From positions 30,813 through 94,812 of the forward strand of contig JBEKUY010000012.1 of the NCBI GenBank assembly GCA_049514555.1: a stretch of 64,000 bases of DNA. Reading direction: 5' to 3'. Origin of the DNA: JBEKUY01 sp049514555 (lineage in GTDB: Bacteria; Acidobacteriota; Terriglobia; Acidiferrales; UBA7541). The notes under the pieces are model-generated. The model was given only the letters and a program-made list of their open reading frames with translations, did no database searches and was not told the DNA's origin. Positions 9,961-18,178 of this stretch are shown piece by piece; position 1 is the stretch's first letter; each line of letters begins with the position of its first letter. The position numbers and the translations under genes were made by a program.

Positions 9961-10019
9961 GTAGCTCAGGTCTTTCGCGGTTTGTGCGTCCCGACTGCTT
10001 TCGTCGGGAAGACCTGAGG
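9961..10019 (+). repeat. Palindrome with a second palindrome inserted in its loop
   Basis: The outer arms CTCAGGTCTT and AAGACCTGAG match the array palindrome, but the usual few-base loop is replaced by about 35 bases that contain their own hairpin, TCCCGAC ... GTCGGGA. The element is therefore a stem-loop within a stem-loop. Confidence 0.75.
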
Positions 10020-10206
10020 CTGTGCCCTCCTCGCATTCCGCCGCCCCTCTTCGTCTTTCTCCGTCATTTGTCTGCCCTGTAGCTCAGGTCTTTAGACCTG
10101 GAGCTTCTAGGGACTAAGGATCTCTTTTCGTTCGTCCGCCCGCCTTCGCTTATGTAGAGGCCGCCTTTAGGCGGGCATCTTGCCTGTCTCTGTCATCCCG
10201 CAGCCA

Positions 10207-10233
10207 TGTAGCCGCGGTCTTCAGACCGCGGGC
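10207..10233 (+). repeat. REP-like palindrome with co-varied arms
   Basis: CCGCGGTCT-TC-AGACCGCGG replaces the CCCAGGTCT...AGACCTGGG form found upstream. Both arms changed together, so pairing is kept. Confidence 0.75.
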
Positions 10234-10235
10234 TT

Positions 10236-10867
10236 TGTTTCTGGCCGCTGCCTTCCGCGCTTGACGTTTACCCCAACTTTTGGACCTTTCAACGTAGTCC
10301 TGCCCCGTCTCAAAAGCCAAATCTGTTTTCTGGGGGTTTCTGCTGCCGATTGTTTTCCATTAGCCACCAGCCACTCGCTTGTCCCGAGCGCCGCCGAGGG
10401 GCCACTAGCCACTTTCTTCCAACGTTCTCTCCCCGCCTCTCTTCCCCCCAACCTTTCAACGTTCCAACCTTCTAACTTTCCGACGTTCTGTACTGCTCCC
10501 GGCATCGCCTGCCGCCAAAGCCCCCCGGACCTTCACGACACGCCGACGCAACGCCTTTCTTCTCTAGGGGGTCGGAGCTTCAGCTCCGACATAAGAGCTC
10601 GCCAACCTAAGTTCCTCCACCTTGCCGCGCGCAGCGCCATCTTCTGCGTCGATGCGCTGACTCACCCGCACCGACCTCTTCTCGATCGCAGATCCCGACC
10701 CCGTCGGCACCGCAGATCCCGGCCCGGCCGGGAAACCAGAAGCCGCTCGGGCTAAGGGCGACTCCTAGCGGAGCCGCCCGCTGTCCGCTCTTCGCCTGTT
10801 AAGTACACATTCCACATTCAAGTTAGCGGCCGTAGAGCTCCACCGGCGGCCAGTTACATCCCGCTGA
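10236..10867. other. Non-coding remainder of the repeat region
   Basis: No convincing gene. It holds a CAACGTT-rich low-complexity patch (about 10447-10495), a perfect palindrome GTCGGAGCT-TC-AGCTCCGAC (10571-10590) and an imperfect one, GGCGACTCC/GGAGCCGCC (10757-10778). A 191-codon open frame across this stretch is repeat sequence and is not called. Confidence 0.7.
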
Positions 10868-13800
10868 TCATGGAGGATAGATAAGAGATCCGCCCTGACG
10901 TTTCATCCAGCGGTCGAAACATTCATCGAATTGGGCTCTTCCAATCGCATTGATGCCAAAGACATTAGAACTCAACTGACGTAGGCTATTGAGAAGAACC
11001 ATGGCTCCCGGTCTACGTGCAAAAATGTCGAGGAATGCCTGGGTGACTGAACATCTCGTCTCGGGAACCACCGGCTCCCTATAGAGCCTTATCGTAAACT
11101 CAAGATAAATTCTGAACAGGCGCTGCAGGTCTGCGGCCGGGTCGGAAAATATCTTCACGATCTGCGCCGCTGGACGTCTCGCAGGCGACCATGAAGCCAA
11201 TCTCATCGCGGCAAGTACAGAGGAGCTGTCGAACAGTGTTGTCGCAAATTCCATTCCGACGAGGTTCGCTGCCGCTTCACTATACTCCTCGGGCGTCAGC
11301 AATCCCGCATCCGTCAGAGCTCCCAAAACCAGCTGCGTCCAAGCTCGGCGAGATCCGAACTCCTGCGCTGAGAACTGAGCTTGGACCAGATCATCCGTCC
11401 AGAGGACATAGTTCGGATCAGAAGCCAGTATCATGCACTCGGCGCCATAAGGACCAAAGAACTTTTCGATTATCTCCCGTTTGTCCGGTTGAACTGCTGC
11501 CAACCCTGGTCCGCTCCGCAATTCTGTTGCTTGCTCAATAAAGCGAACAAACTCCTTGTCTTTCAGGTTCTGCTGCTCCTTCTGCTCGGTCGTTTCTTCA
11601 TAGAACATATGTTTTCCGTCTTTGTACACCAGTGTGCCCCCCGGAGCAGAGGAGATTCGGGCCTTCAAAAGCATCTCCTCCAGGGTGACCCAAGTGCGCT
11701 CCGAAATGATGAAATGGAACTTCGTTGACGACAGAATCTTCTCCAAACCGAGAAGGCGTAGAGTCGCCAGCGCAGTAATGTCAACTATTACTGCTTTCGC
11801 TGTTTCAAGAGCCCGAAGTGCTTGCCCACGCTCTTCGGAGCTTCCAAGGCAGCACTTAATCTGTTGTCCCTCTTCGTAGGCGAGGCCCATTAGCGCTAGA
11901 TATGCATTCTGACCAAAGCTAGCCCCGAACCAATGTAGCGAGGCTGGGTGGTTGTTGTAGTCCTCGCGAGCCCTAGCTACCGCGGCCGCACGCCTCTCCG
12001 CTGATGCGAGGATGACTTCAATGCCTTTTCGCGGGTCTTCGCCTTCAGTTTGCTCTACTCGGATAGACTCGACAGAGCTGGCTGGTCCAAACCGTACCTG
12101 CATCTCTCCCATCGAGTCTTGATACCGCCTGACGTATTTCGGCAAAATCTGCATAATCCTGGCACTGCGGTCTTGCATGCTCCCTTTAGCAATTACGGCT
12201 GTGTCGCCCACTTTCTTCCCGATCAGTTCAACAGCAAGAGATGATCTCAACGAGATCTCCTCGAAGTCGCCGCTGGGCTTATCCGTGTCCTCCAGTACCA
12301 CCCACGTGGTGTTCCCCTGCAGGACTTCCTGGTAGCACACCGCAGCGTCGGGCCCCACGACCTCGAGCACAGCTGGAATGTCTGGTGCAGATGAGCCTGG
12401 CATCATGCTGAGGATGAGCGCCTCGTGAGCCTCTATTTCGTTAAAGTGCGCGCGCAAGAACCGATAGGCATAGTCGACTGCCGCGTCGGGATGTCCTCCG
12501 TACTTCATCACCTGCACAGCTGGCACGGCGTACTCGATCGGAAGCTCATCCACTGAAGGAAGATCTTCCGGTTCGCCCTGCACCAGCTCCGCCCTATTAA
12601 GGCGCAGCCCGATCAACGAAAGCCGCAGCTTAGCCAACTTGTTGTCTCGGTTTTGTGCAATGAAGTCTTGCAGGCGTTGGATAGCACAATCGATTTTGTA
12701 CTTCTCCAGATAAGGAACCTCGAACTCAAGGAGACGCCAGGTGTTCACCCCCCTTGCATGCAGCCGATGGCAGGTTTCCATCACGAGGTCGTCTCTGTGT
12801 AGTCTTGCAACGCAGTCGAGCAAATGACCGGAATCAAAAGCGGGAGCTTCTCGGTCGAACAAATCCTGCCAAATAGGTAGGGCTTCGGCCGGCCTCCCTA
12901 TGAGCATCAGCAGGCGCGCCAAATACTCTTTCATGTCCGCATTCGCGTTTGTTGCAAGCAGAGACTGAGCTTCTAAGGCATGCCGCTCGGCCTCTTGCAC
13001 GTGGCCTTGGTAATGGGCGAGGTATCCTCGGACTGTATTCAGAACAACAGCATCGAGAAAGGCCGAGACTTTGCTGAGATATGTCTCAGCACCTTTCCAG
13101 TCTTTCTTCTTGGCGAAACACTGGATGGCCTGGCTGACGGTTGCAGGCCGAAGTTCAGAAGGGATGTCCGGAAGAGAGATCTGAAGAAGAACGTTGATCG
13201 CATCATCTAGATCACCTTCTCGCCCTCGATTTTGGAGTGCCCGTGCGTACCCGAACGCGATGTCGGGACGTGGACTGAGCCGGTACGCCTTTTTGAACAT
13301 GCCTAAGCCATCCTCCGTTCGACCGCAGGCCAAGCGGACTTGAGCAATGGCAAGCATCACCCCCAAATCTTCTGAATTCAGTCTTTCTGCATTCTCCGCG
13401 TCCGAAACCGCATCATCTTTCTTGTTCAGGAGCAGTCGAATGTCCACACGGACGACAAGTGCAACTGTCTGTGTTTGCTCATCCTTTTCTTTGCGGGCCA
13501 AATCTACCGCCGTCGAGCAAGCCTCCTCAGCTTCCAGCAAGGTCGGTTCCTGCGAGACACTCTTGGCGCCGAACCCCAACTGAACATGAAGCGCCTTGCC
13601 GACACTGATCTGTGCCAGAACCAGTTGTGGTTGAGACCACTTCGGAGCAGACTTGCTGGCAGACGTCGCGTATTTGAATGCGTCGTCAAAAGCGAACTCG
13701 GCTAGTGCCTTGCGCGCCAACGCAATGCACACTTCCGGGTCACTCCGAAGAACGGAGTTAATTTCAGATTCCGCCGCATTGAAGGATTTGTTTTTGGGAG

Positions 13801-14698
13801 CCGAATTCAACCATAACGCGGCGAGACGCGATGATCCGGGATATTCCTTGCGAAGGAGCTCGGCCTTTACGTGACAAGAACTCAAATCACCTACCAAGAA
13901 GTATGCGAAGACCTCATTTATTTTCCCTTGCTCATCTTCCGGTTGCAATTGAGCTGCTTTAAGGAAGAATTGTGCGGCCGCCTCTGGCTTGCCAAGCCCA
14001 AGCGCAGCGGCCCCATGGTTCGATAGCACGCGAAACCTCTGACGCGGACTAAGTTTCTCCCCTTGATTACGTTGAATACGATTCAAGAGAAAGGTAGCGA
14101 GCTGGAATTCTCGTTTTATGATGTAATCTCGTGCCTCATTTATTTGGGAATCGACCGCATCACCCTCACTTCCTGACGTCAGCGATTGCACTCCATCTTT
14201 GATCGCGAGAAGTTGCACCTCCATTCTCGTCGCTCGTTCAGGTGCGATCCCGCCGTAAAATTGTTCTTGCACCTTGGAATACTGCTGCAATAAAGAGCAG
14301 ACACGTTCCCAGGTCAGCAATTCAACTTCAAAAAGACCAGCTGCTTTGTGGGACTGGTTGATTTCCCGCACCTTCATCTGAGCCAGAGTAGAGACTTTCG
14401 CTGTCGTCAAAATGGCGTACTTTCCAAGAGGCAGGGTGAATTGCTTTGCCTTATCAACCTCACCTTGAATCTCACTCGGAGGGAGACTCTTGTGCTCCTC
14501 TTTGAGTTTGCACTGAGCTGCATAGATCGGCGTCTCGCCACCCACGTCCAAAATGTCTATCCCGTACTGACGTTCTCCCCGCTTGCCAAAGATCTCTAGT
14601 CCAGGACGAGACCAATAACGGCGCAGCACCTGAAGACACATCTGCTCGAAAGCATCGGGGTCAGTGGGAATGGCAAACCTCTGCGAGATTGGAGACAT
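10868..14698 (-). CDS. REase-TPR-GreAB-C-PIN fusion, putative biological-conflict (defence) effector
   Basis: 1276 residues in one uninterrupted frame with a good SD (AAGAGGT) 4-5 bases before the ATG. Residues about 1-140 look like a PD-(D/E)XK/Mrr-type nuclease: Glu18, Asp48 (YGIDILD) and Gln62-Cys-Lys64. About 180-800 is helical with repeated TPR-like pairs (for example HGAAALGLGKPEAAAQFFLK). About 805-880 resembles the C-terminal domain of GreA/GreB (VELIGKKVGDTAVIAKG). About 965-1150 looks like a PIN-type nuclease with acidic residues Asp973, Glu1007/1008 and Asp1102/1103, followed by a helical tail. From memory this matches a conflict-system class described as TPR-GreAB-C-PIN, here with an added N-terminal nuclease. 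GC content is visibly lower than in neighbouring genes, and both flanks are repeat-rich non-coding DNA, suggesting acquisition. Activity and target (DNA, RNA or transcription complexes) are not known. Confidence 0.75.
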   Translation of the reverse strand: MSPISQRFAIPTDPDAFEQMCLQVLRRYWSRPGLEIFGKRGERQYGIDILDVGGETPIYAAQCKLKEEHKSLPPSEIQGEVDKAKQFTLPLGKYAILTTAKVSTLAQMKVREINQSHKAAGLFEVELLTWERVCSLLQQYSKVQEQFYGGIAPERATRMEVQLLAIKDGVQSLTSGSEGDAVDSQINEARDYIIKREFQLATFLLNRIQRNQGEKLSPRQRFRVLSNHGAAALGLGKPEAAAQFFLKAAQLQPEDEQGKINEVFAYFLVGDLSSCHVKAELLRKEYPGSSRLAALWLNSAPKNKSFNAAESEINSVLRSDPEVCIALARKALAEFAFDDAFKYATSASKSAPKWSQPQLVLAQISVGKALHVQLGFGAKSVSQEPTLLEAEEACSTAVDLARKEKDEQTQTVALVVRVDIRLLLNKKDDAVSDAENAERLNSEDLGVMLAIAQVRLACGRTEDGLGMFKKAYRLSPRPDIAFGYARALQNRGREGDLDDAINVLLQISLPDIPSELRPATVSQAIQCFAKKKDWKGAETYLSKVSAFLDAVVLNTVRGYLAHYQGHVQEAERHALEAQSLLATNANADMKEYLARLLMLIGRPAEALPIWQDLFDREAPAFDSGHLLDCVARLHRDDLVMETCHRLHARGVNTWRLLEFEVPYLEKYKIDCAIQRLQDFIAQNRDNKLAKLRLSLIGLRLNRAELVQGEPEDLPSVDELPIEYAVPAVQVMKYGGHPDAAVDYAYRFLRAHFNEIEAHEALILSMMPGSSAPDIPAVLEVVGPDAAVCYQEVLQGNTTWVVLEDTDKPSGDFEEISLRSSLAVELIGKKVGDTAVIAKGSMQDRSARIMQILPKYVRRYQDSMGEMQVRFGPASSVESIRVEQTEGEDPRKGIEVILASAERRAAAVARAREDYNNHPASLHWFGASFGQNAYLALMGLAYEEGQQIKCCLGSSEERGQALRALETAKAVIVDITALATLRLLGLEKILSSTKFHFIISERTWVTLEEMLLKARISSAPGGTLVYKDGKHMFYEETTEQKEQQNLKDKEFVRFIEQATELRSGPGLAAVQPDKREIIEKFFGPYGAECMILASDPNYVLWTDDLVQAQFSAQEFGSRRAWTQLVLGALTDAGLLTPEEYSEAAANLVGMEFATTLFDSSSVLAAMRLASWSPARRPAAQIVKIFSDPAADLQRLFRIYLEFTIRLYREPVVPETRCSVTQAFLDIFARRPGAMVLLNSLRQLSSNVFGINAIGRAQFDECFDRWMKRQGGSLIYPP

Positions 14699-14927
14699 AG
14701 GTACCTCTTGTTGCAGGAGTATGATGTGGACCCAATCGCAAGACTATCATCAGTGGGCCGCTGGCGCAGACGTTAGCCGCTGAGACGAGTTTGGGTGCCG
14801 CACCCTTCGATCTCAAGGGTGCGGGTTTAGAGTCAAACTTCATCAAAGACGTACGCCGGATTGAGGAAGTCGCCATTCGAATCCCTCGCCGACCTCGAAA
14901 AACCTGTTGATAACTACAGCATAACTA

Positions 14928-14956
14928 TTGACATGCGCCAACAAACGTGCTACAAT
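14928..14956 (+). promoter_or_regulatory. Orphan near-consensus sigma-70 promoter
   Basis: TTGACA (14928-14933), exactly 17 bases, TACAAT (14951-14956). No credible protein gene follows. A perfect hairpin begins about 26 bases after the predicted start site. Confidence 0.7.
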
Positions 14957-14988
14957 GGCTTGTGAAAAGTTGGCTTTTATCACGCCTT

Positions 14989-15009
14989 GCGCATCCGACC
15001 AGGATGCGC
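14989..15009 (+). other. Perfect hairpin downstream of the orphan promoter
   Basis: GCGCATCC-GACCA-GGATGCGC: an 8-bp stem and 5-base loop in the predicted transcript. No T-run follows, so it is not a classic intrinsic terminator. Confidence 0.65.
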
Positions 15010-15055
15010 ATCCTGAGCGAGCTCCGCGAGTCGAAGGGCAGCCCCGCTAACTCCC

Positions 15056-15160
15056 CTAGAATCAACACTTACAAAAAATGCGCCTGCAACCCATCCAGAA
15101 TCAACACATACGAAATCACTAGACTTAATGTCCTTTGGAATCAACACTGACGAAAAAAGG
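15056..15160 (+). repeat. Three direct repeats at 39-40-base spacing
   Basis: The core GAATCAACAC starts at 15059, 15098 and 15138, each followed by a similar A-rich tail (roughly TTACGAAAA). Copies differ at a few positions, and the sequences between them are unrelated. Confidence 0.7.
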
Positions 15161-15220
15161 CCGGTGTCCCCCTCCCTTTTTGGGGTCCGCCGGCTCTCTG
15201 CTTAGTTACTTTTCCGTCCG

Positions 15221-15307
15221 CCTTTCACTCTTCAACATTTCAACGTTTCAACGTTCAAACGTGCAAACGCTCTCTGGGACCTTCCCACGTTCAAACGTTT
15301 CAACGCC
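15221..15307 (+). repeat. CAACGTT-type low-complexity repeat
   Basis: Imperfect 7-10-base repeats of the kind TTTCAACG/TTCAAACG. The same motif occurs on the other side of the large fusion gene around 10447-10495. Nothing else is seen between 15161 and the FecR gene at 15429. Confidence 0.7.
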
Positions 15308-15428
15308 TCCTCTTGACCTGTGGCCCTCCAGGCGAGACTATCGGTGCATCCGCAGGAATTCGCTGCAACCGGCGTGTGTCCGGGCGCGTCTCATATAGTG
15401 GATGGAGCGGTCCCCGAAAGGGGGGCTT

Positions 15429-17243
15429 ATGAAGTCCAAAGTCCTCGCATTTTCCTTTCTGTTCGCACTGGCATTCGCGCTTCCTAAGACGGTCCTCGCC
15501 GATGATTACAGTCACGTGCGGATTGTCCGCCTGAGCCTCGCGCAGGGAGACGTGCGTTTCTCGCGCCCCGCCGGCGACAATGGCGCCGAAGGGCAGAGCC
15601 CTGCTTGGGAAACCGCCGTAGCCAATCTGCCCATCCGTGAAGGCTACGTCCTGGTGACGGGCGATGGCCGGGCTGCCGTTGAGTTCGAGCATGGCGCCTC
15701 CGCCTACCTCGCCGAGAACACCACCCTCGAGTTTGTCCAGTTGGGCCTTTCCAATAGTGCTCTCATCACTCATCTCAAGCTGGATCAGGGCACGGCTACT
15801 TTCTACGCCCAGCCGGGGCAAACTGACGAATTCACCGTCCAGGCGCCAAGTCTTTCTGTTTCCCTGGGCGACAAGGGCAGCTTCCGCTTGGACGTCACGG
15901 CCGATGGCTCTTGGGTCAGCGTTTTGAAGGGTCACGTCCAAGTCCTCTCGGATGCCGGCTCCCAGGACGTCGCGAGGGGCCAGATGCTCGTCCTTCACAC
16001 CGGGGAAACCTCGGCCTCGTTTGAGAGCGTTCCGCCTGAAGATGATTTTGATAAATGGGTTGCCCGACGCGAAGAGACGGTCAGAACGGCTACGACCACT
16101 GCCCTCCAATACGCGAATTCTCCTTCTTACACAACTGGTTTTGCCGATCTTTCCATGTATGGGGCATGGTCTCCTTACGCGGGTTTCGGTTCCTGTTGGC
16201 AACCGTATGGCGCCGGACTTGGTTGGGCTCCGTTTTCTTCCGGCATCTGGATGTACGACGCTTCCTTCGGGGGTTGGAACTGGGTCAGCAGTGAACCTTG
16301 GGGTTGGCTGCCTTACCACTTTGGTGGCTGGCTCTACGGAGGGAACGGCTGGTGCTGGGCTCCCAGTGGATTCGGCTGGACCGGCATTGCCCCTTGGCGG
16401 CCCATCACCGGCGTTTGGGTGCGTGGTCCTGGCCCTGGCCGCCGCCGTCCTCCGATCGGAATTGTACCGGTGCACCCGCTTGATCGCCCCGGCCTTGCTC
16501 CGCGAAATGCAGGCAAAGGCATCATCGTACTTGGCGACAGGCGCACCGGCGGACCTGTCGGCACGACAGTCCACCACTTCGATCCTGGCGATAACCCCCA
16601 GGTGATTAGCGGGCCACCGCGCAACTTTCTCCGCGAAGGACTCTCCCCGGCGCCTGCGCCGCCCGTCTCGCGAACGTTTGTTTCTACCGGCAGCGGGAAT
16701 GCTCGCCCCGCTTCCGGCGCACCTTCCGCCAATCCTGGACCAGGCATCATCTACGACCAGCGCGAACGCACGTACGTCAACGCCAATCCGCCTCGCACGC
16801 CTGCGCCGGTCAACCGCACTGACGCCGTGAATTCCCCTGGTTCAGAGCCAGGCAATCAGACTGGCAGTGCCGTAAGACCGGTTGTCGTCAGTGGGCCTGA
16901 GCGCCCCGTGCACATGCAGAACGGAGTGCCGTCGTCCGCCGCGACACAGCATCCATCGGCGTCGCGGACTTCGCCGAGCACCTCCGCGCCACGCGGGTCC
17001 GGACGCAGCAGCGCTGGGTCAAGCTCCGGCCGCAGCAGCGGTGGGAGTAGTGGTGGCGGGTCGAGTTCCGGCCGCGGTAGTGGTGGGAGTGGCGGCGGCT
17101 GGGGTGGGGGCGCAAGCTCTGGTGGTGGTGGCCGCGCCGGTGGCGGGGGTTCAAGCTCTGGTGGTGGCGGGGGTTCAGGCTCCGGCCGCGGCGGTGGCGG
17201 GGGCTCAAGCTCTGGTGGTGGCGGCGGAGGTCGGCCGCGCTGA
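15429..17243 (+). CDS. FecR-domain protein with aromatic DUF6600-like region and Gly/Ser tail
   Basis: 604 residues from the ATG at 15429, chosen because AAGGGGGG precedes it at normal spacing and because a signal peptide follows at once (MKSKVLAFSFLFALAFALP, cut near LADD). About 35-200 is a FecR-type beta domain (QGDVRFSRP ... GDGRAAVEFEHGASAYLAENT). About 225-330 is Trp/Tyr/Gly-rich (WVSSEPWGWLPYHFGGW), resembling DUF6600-type regions. A Pro/Arg-rich linker follows, and the last roughly 90 residues are almost only Gly, Ser and Arg. No transmembrane anti-sigma architecture and no neighbouring ECF sigma gene are seen, so a classic FecR signalling role is unlikely. More likely a secreted or surface structural protein. 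Confidence 0.85.
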   Translation: MKSKVLAFSFLFALAFALPKTVLADDYSHVRIVRLSLAQGDVRFSRPAGDNGAEGQSPAWETAVANLPIREGYVLVTGDGRAAVEFEHGASAYLAENTTLEFVQLGLSNSALITHLKLDQGTATFYAQPGQTDEFTVQAPSLSVSLGDKGSFRLDVTADGSWVSVLKGHVQVLSDAGSQDVARGQMLVLHTGETSASFESVPPEDDFDKWVARREETVRTATTTALQYANSPSYTTGFADLSMYGAWSPYAGFGSCWQPYGAGLGWAPFSSGIWMYDASFGGWNWVSSEPWGWLPYHFGGWLYGGNGWCWAPSGFGWTGIAPWRPITGVWVRGPGPGRRRPPIGIVPVHPLDRPGLAPRNAGKGIIVLGDRRTGGPVGTTVHHFDPGDNPQVISGPPRNFLREGLSPAPAPPVSRTFVSTGSGNARPASGAPSANPGPGIIYDQRERTYVNANPPRTPAPVNRTDAVNSPGSEPGNQTGSAVRPVVVSGPERPVHMQNGVPSSAATQHPSASRTSPSTSAPRGSGRSSAGSSSGRSSGGSSGGGSSSGRGSGGSGGGWGGGASSGGGGRAGGGGSSSGGGGGSGSGRGGGGGSSSGGGGGGRPR

Positions 17244-17353
17244 TCTGGATGAAGCGCCTTTCGTGTGTTGTCTCGGCGCAGCCGAAAACCGCACTTCCGG
17301 CGTTGCCTGGCAAAAAATCGATCCCTCAGCTTGTGTGGATGCTCGGCAAACTT

Positions 17354-18163
17354 TCAACTGAAGATCATCCCGGCGTACCCGACCACGGCTTCGCGGTCGC
17401 CTGAAACATCTGCAGAGGTCGCGTACCGCACCAGTTCCGCGTGGCGGCCGCCCAGGTGCCGCAACGCCGTGAGCATGGCCACCGCCGGCCCCAGCCCGCA
17501 CATCGAGATTTCTTCTCTCATGCAAGTATCGAACAATCCGCGCGCGTCGAGCGCCAGCAACCGCTCGATCGCCCGCTGGTCCTTGCGCCGCGTTGTGGCG
17601 TCGTCTTCGTAGTGATTCATGTCCGAGCTGGCGATGATGAGCGCTTGGTCCTCTTCCTCGGCCAACACTTCGGCCACCGCCTCCCCGATCGTCACCAGAT
17701 CATCGAAGCGCAACGTCCCGAGGACAATCGGCGCGAAACGGAACCCCGCCACGAGGACCTGTAGGAACGGAATCTGCACCTCGAGCGAATGCTCGCCCCG
17801 GTGCGCCTCCTCATCCTCCCGCAGCAGCGGGCACCGCGCCCGCAACCGTTCCGCCAGATTCGCGTCCACGGGCGCATCTCCCAGGGGGGTGCGCCAGGCG
17901 CCGCTCGAAAGAATGGCAATCGGCTGGCCCCGCGGAAAATGGCGCACCCCCAAGATCACTGCGCGCTTCGGCAGCTCAATCGCGGAATAGACCGCTCCGG
18001 CCACCGGGCCGGAATAGATGTACCCGGCGTGCGGCACCAGACACGCCCGCACCTTTTTCTGGGGAGTATGCTCAGCCGGTTTCAGGCAAGTGCGGATCAG
18101 AGACGTGAGTTCAGTGGAATCGGAAGGATAAAAGCGTCCGGCAACAGCGGGCAAGCGGAGCAC
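17354..18163 (-). CDS. amrB: AmmeMemoRadiSam system protein B (MEMO1 family)
   Basis: 269 residues, the usual length of this family. Recognisable blocks: MLRLPAVAGRFYPSD at the N terminus, CLVPHAGYIYSGPVAGAVY, GEHSLEVQIPFLQ, SSDMNHYE and CGLGPAVAMLTAL. The conserved His and Cys residues (PHAGY, EHSLE, SDMNHY, CG) are all there. It starts with GTG after a strong GGAGGTG. Family knowledge: MEMO-like proteins are related to non-haem iron dioxygenases and usually sit near an AMMECR1 protein and a radical SAM protein. Neither partner is in this window. It is the third gene of an operon after two small unknown genes. Confidence 0.93.
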   Translation of the reverse strand: MLRLPAVAGRFYPSDSTELTSLIRTCLKPAEHTPQKKVRACLVPHAGYIYSGPVAGAVYSAIELPKRAVILGVRHFPRGQPIAILSSGAWRTPLGDAPVDANLAERLRARCPLLREDEEAHRGEHSLEVQIPFLQVLVAGFRFAPIVLGTLRFDDLVTIGEAVAEVLAEEEDQALIIASSDMNHYEDDATTRRKDQRAIERLLALDARGLFDTCMREEISMCGLGPAVAMLTALRHLGGRHAELVRYATSADVSGDREAVVGYAGMIFS

Positions 18164-18178
18164 AGTGCACCTCCGCGG

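Larger units (their letters stand above)
9420..10235 (+). repeat. Nested tandem repeat array with REP-like palindromes
   Basis: About 0.8 kb of non-coding DNA made of alternating units of about 129 and 118 bases. Each unit starts with GTAGAGGCCGCCTTTA (9531, 9660, 9778, 9907, 10154) and contains a palindrome of the type AGGTCTTTAGACCT (around 9592, 9722, 9839, 10086). The 129-base unit at 9531-9659 recurs without a change at 9778-9906. Together the two units form a higher-order period of about 247 bases. The region before 9530 carries the related CCTGAGCGTAGTCGAAGGG element. These match the style of interspersed palindromic repeats common in acidobacterial genomes. Confidence 0.85.

Noticed and set aside
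9531..10233. CRISPR array
   Set aside because: Units of 118-129 bases are near-identical throughout, with no short repeat/unique spacer alternation and no cas genes.
10180..10755. 191-codon open frame in the repeat region
   Set aside because: Made of REP-like palindromes and CAACGTT repeats; no SD and no protein-like pattern.
14947..15150. ArsR-like peptide (LAHPTRMRILSEL) downstream of the orphan promoter
   Set aside because: The similarity covers about 15 residues only, its GTG start overlaps the -10 box, and the DNA matches the CCTGAGCG...GTCGAAGGG repeat seen near 9459. Most likely chance or a remnant.
15056..15160. Mini-CRISPR
   Set aside because: Only three diverged repeats with roughly 20-base gaps, copies not identical, no cas genes.
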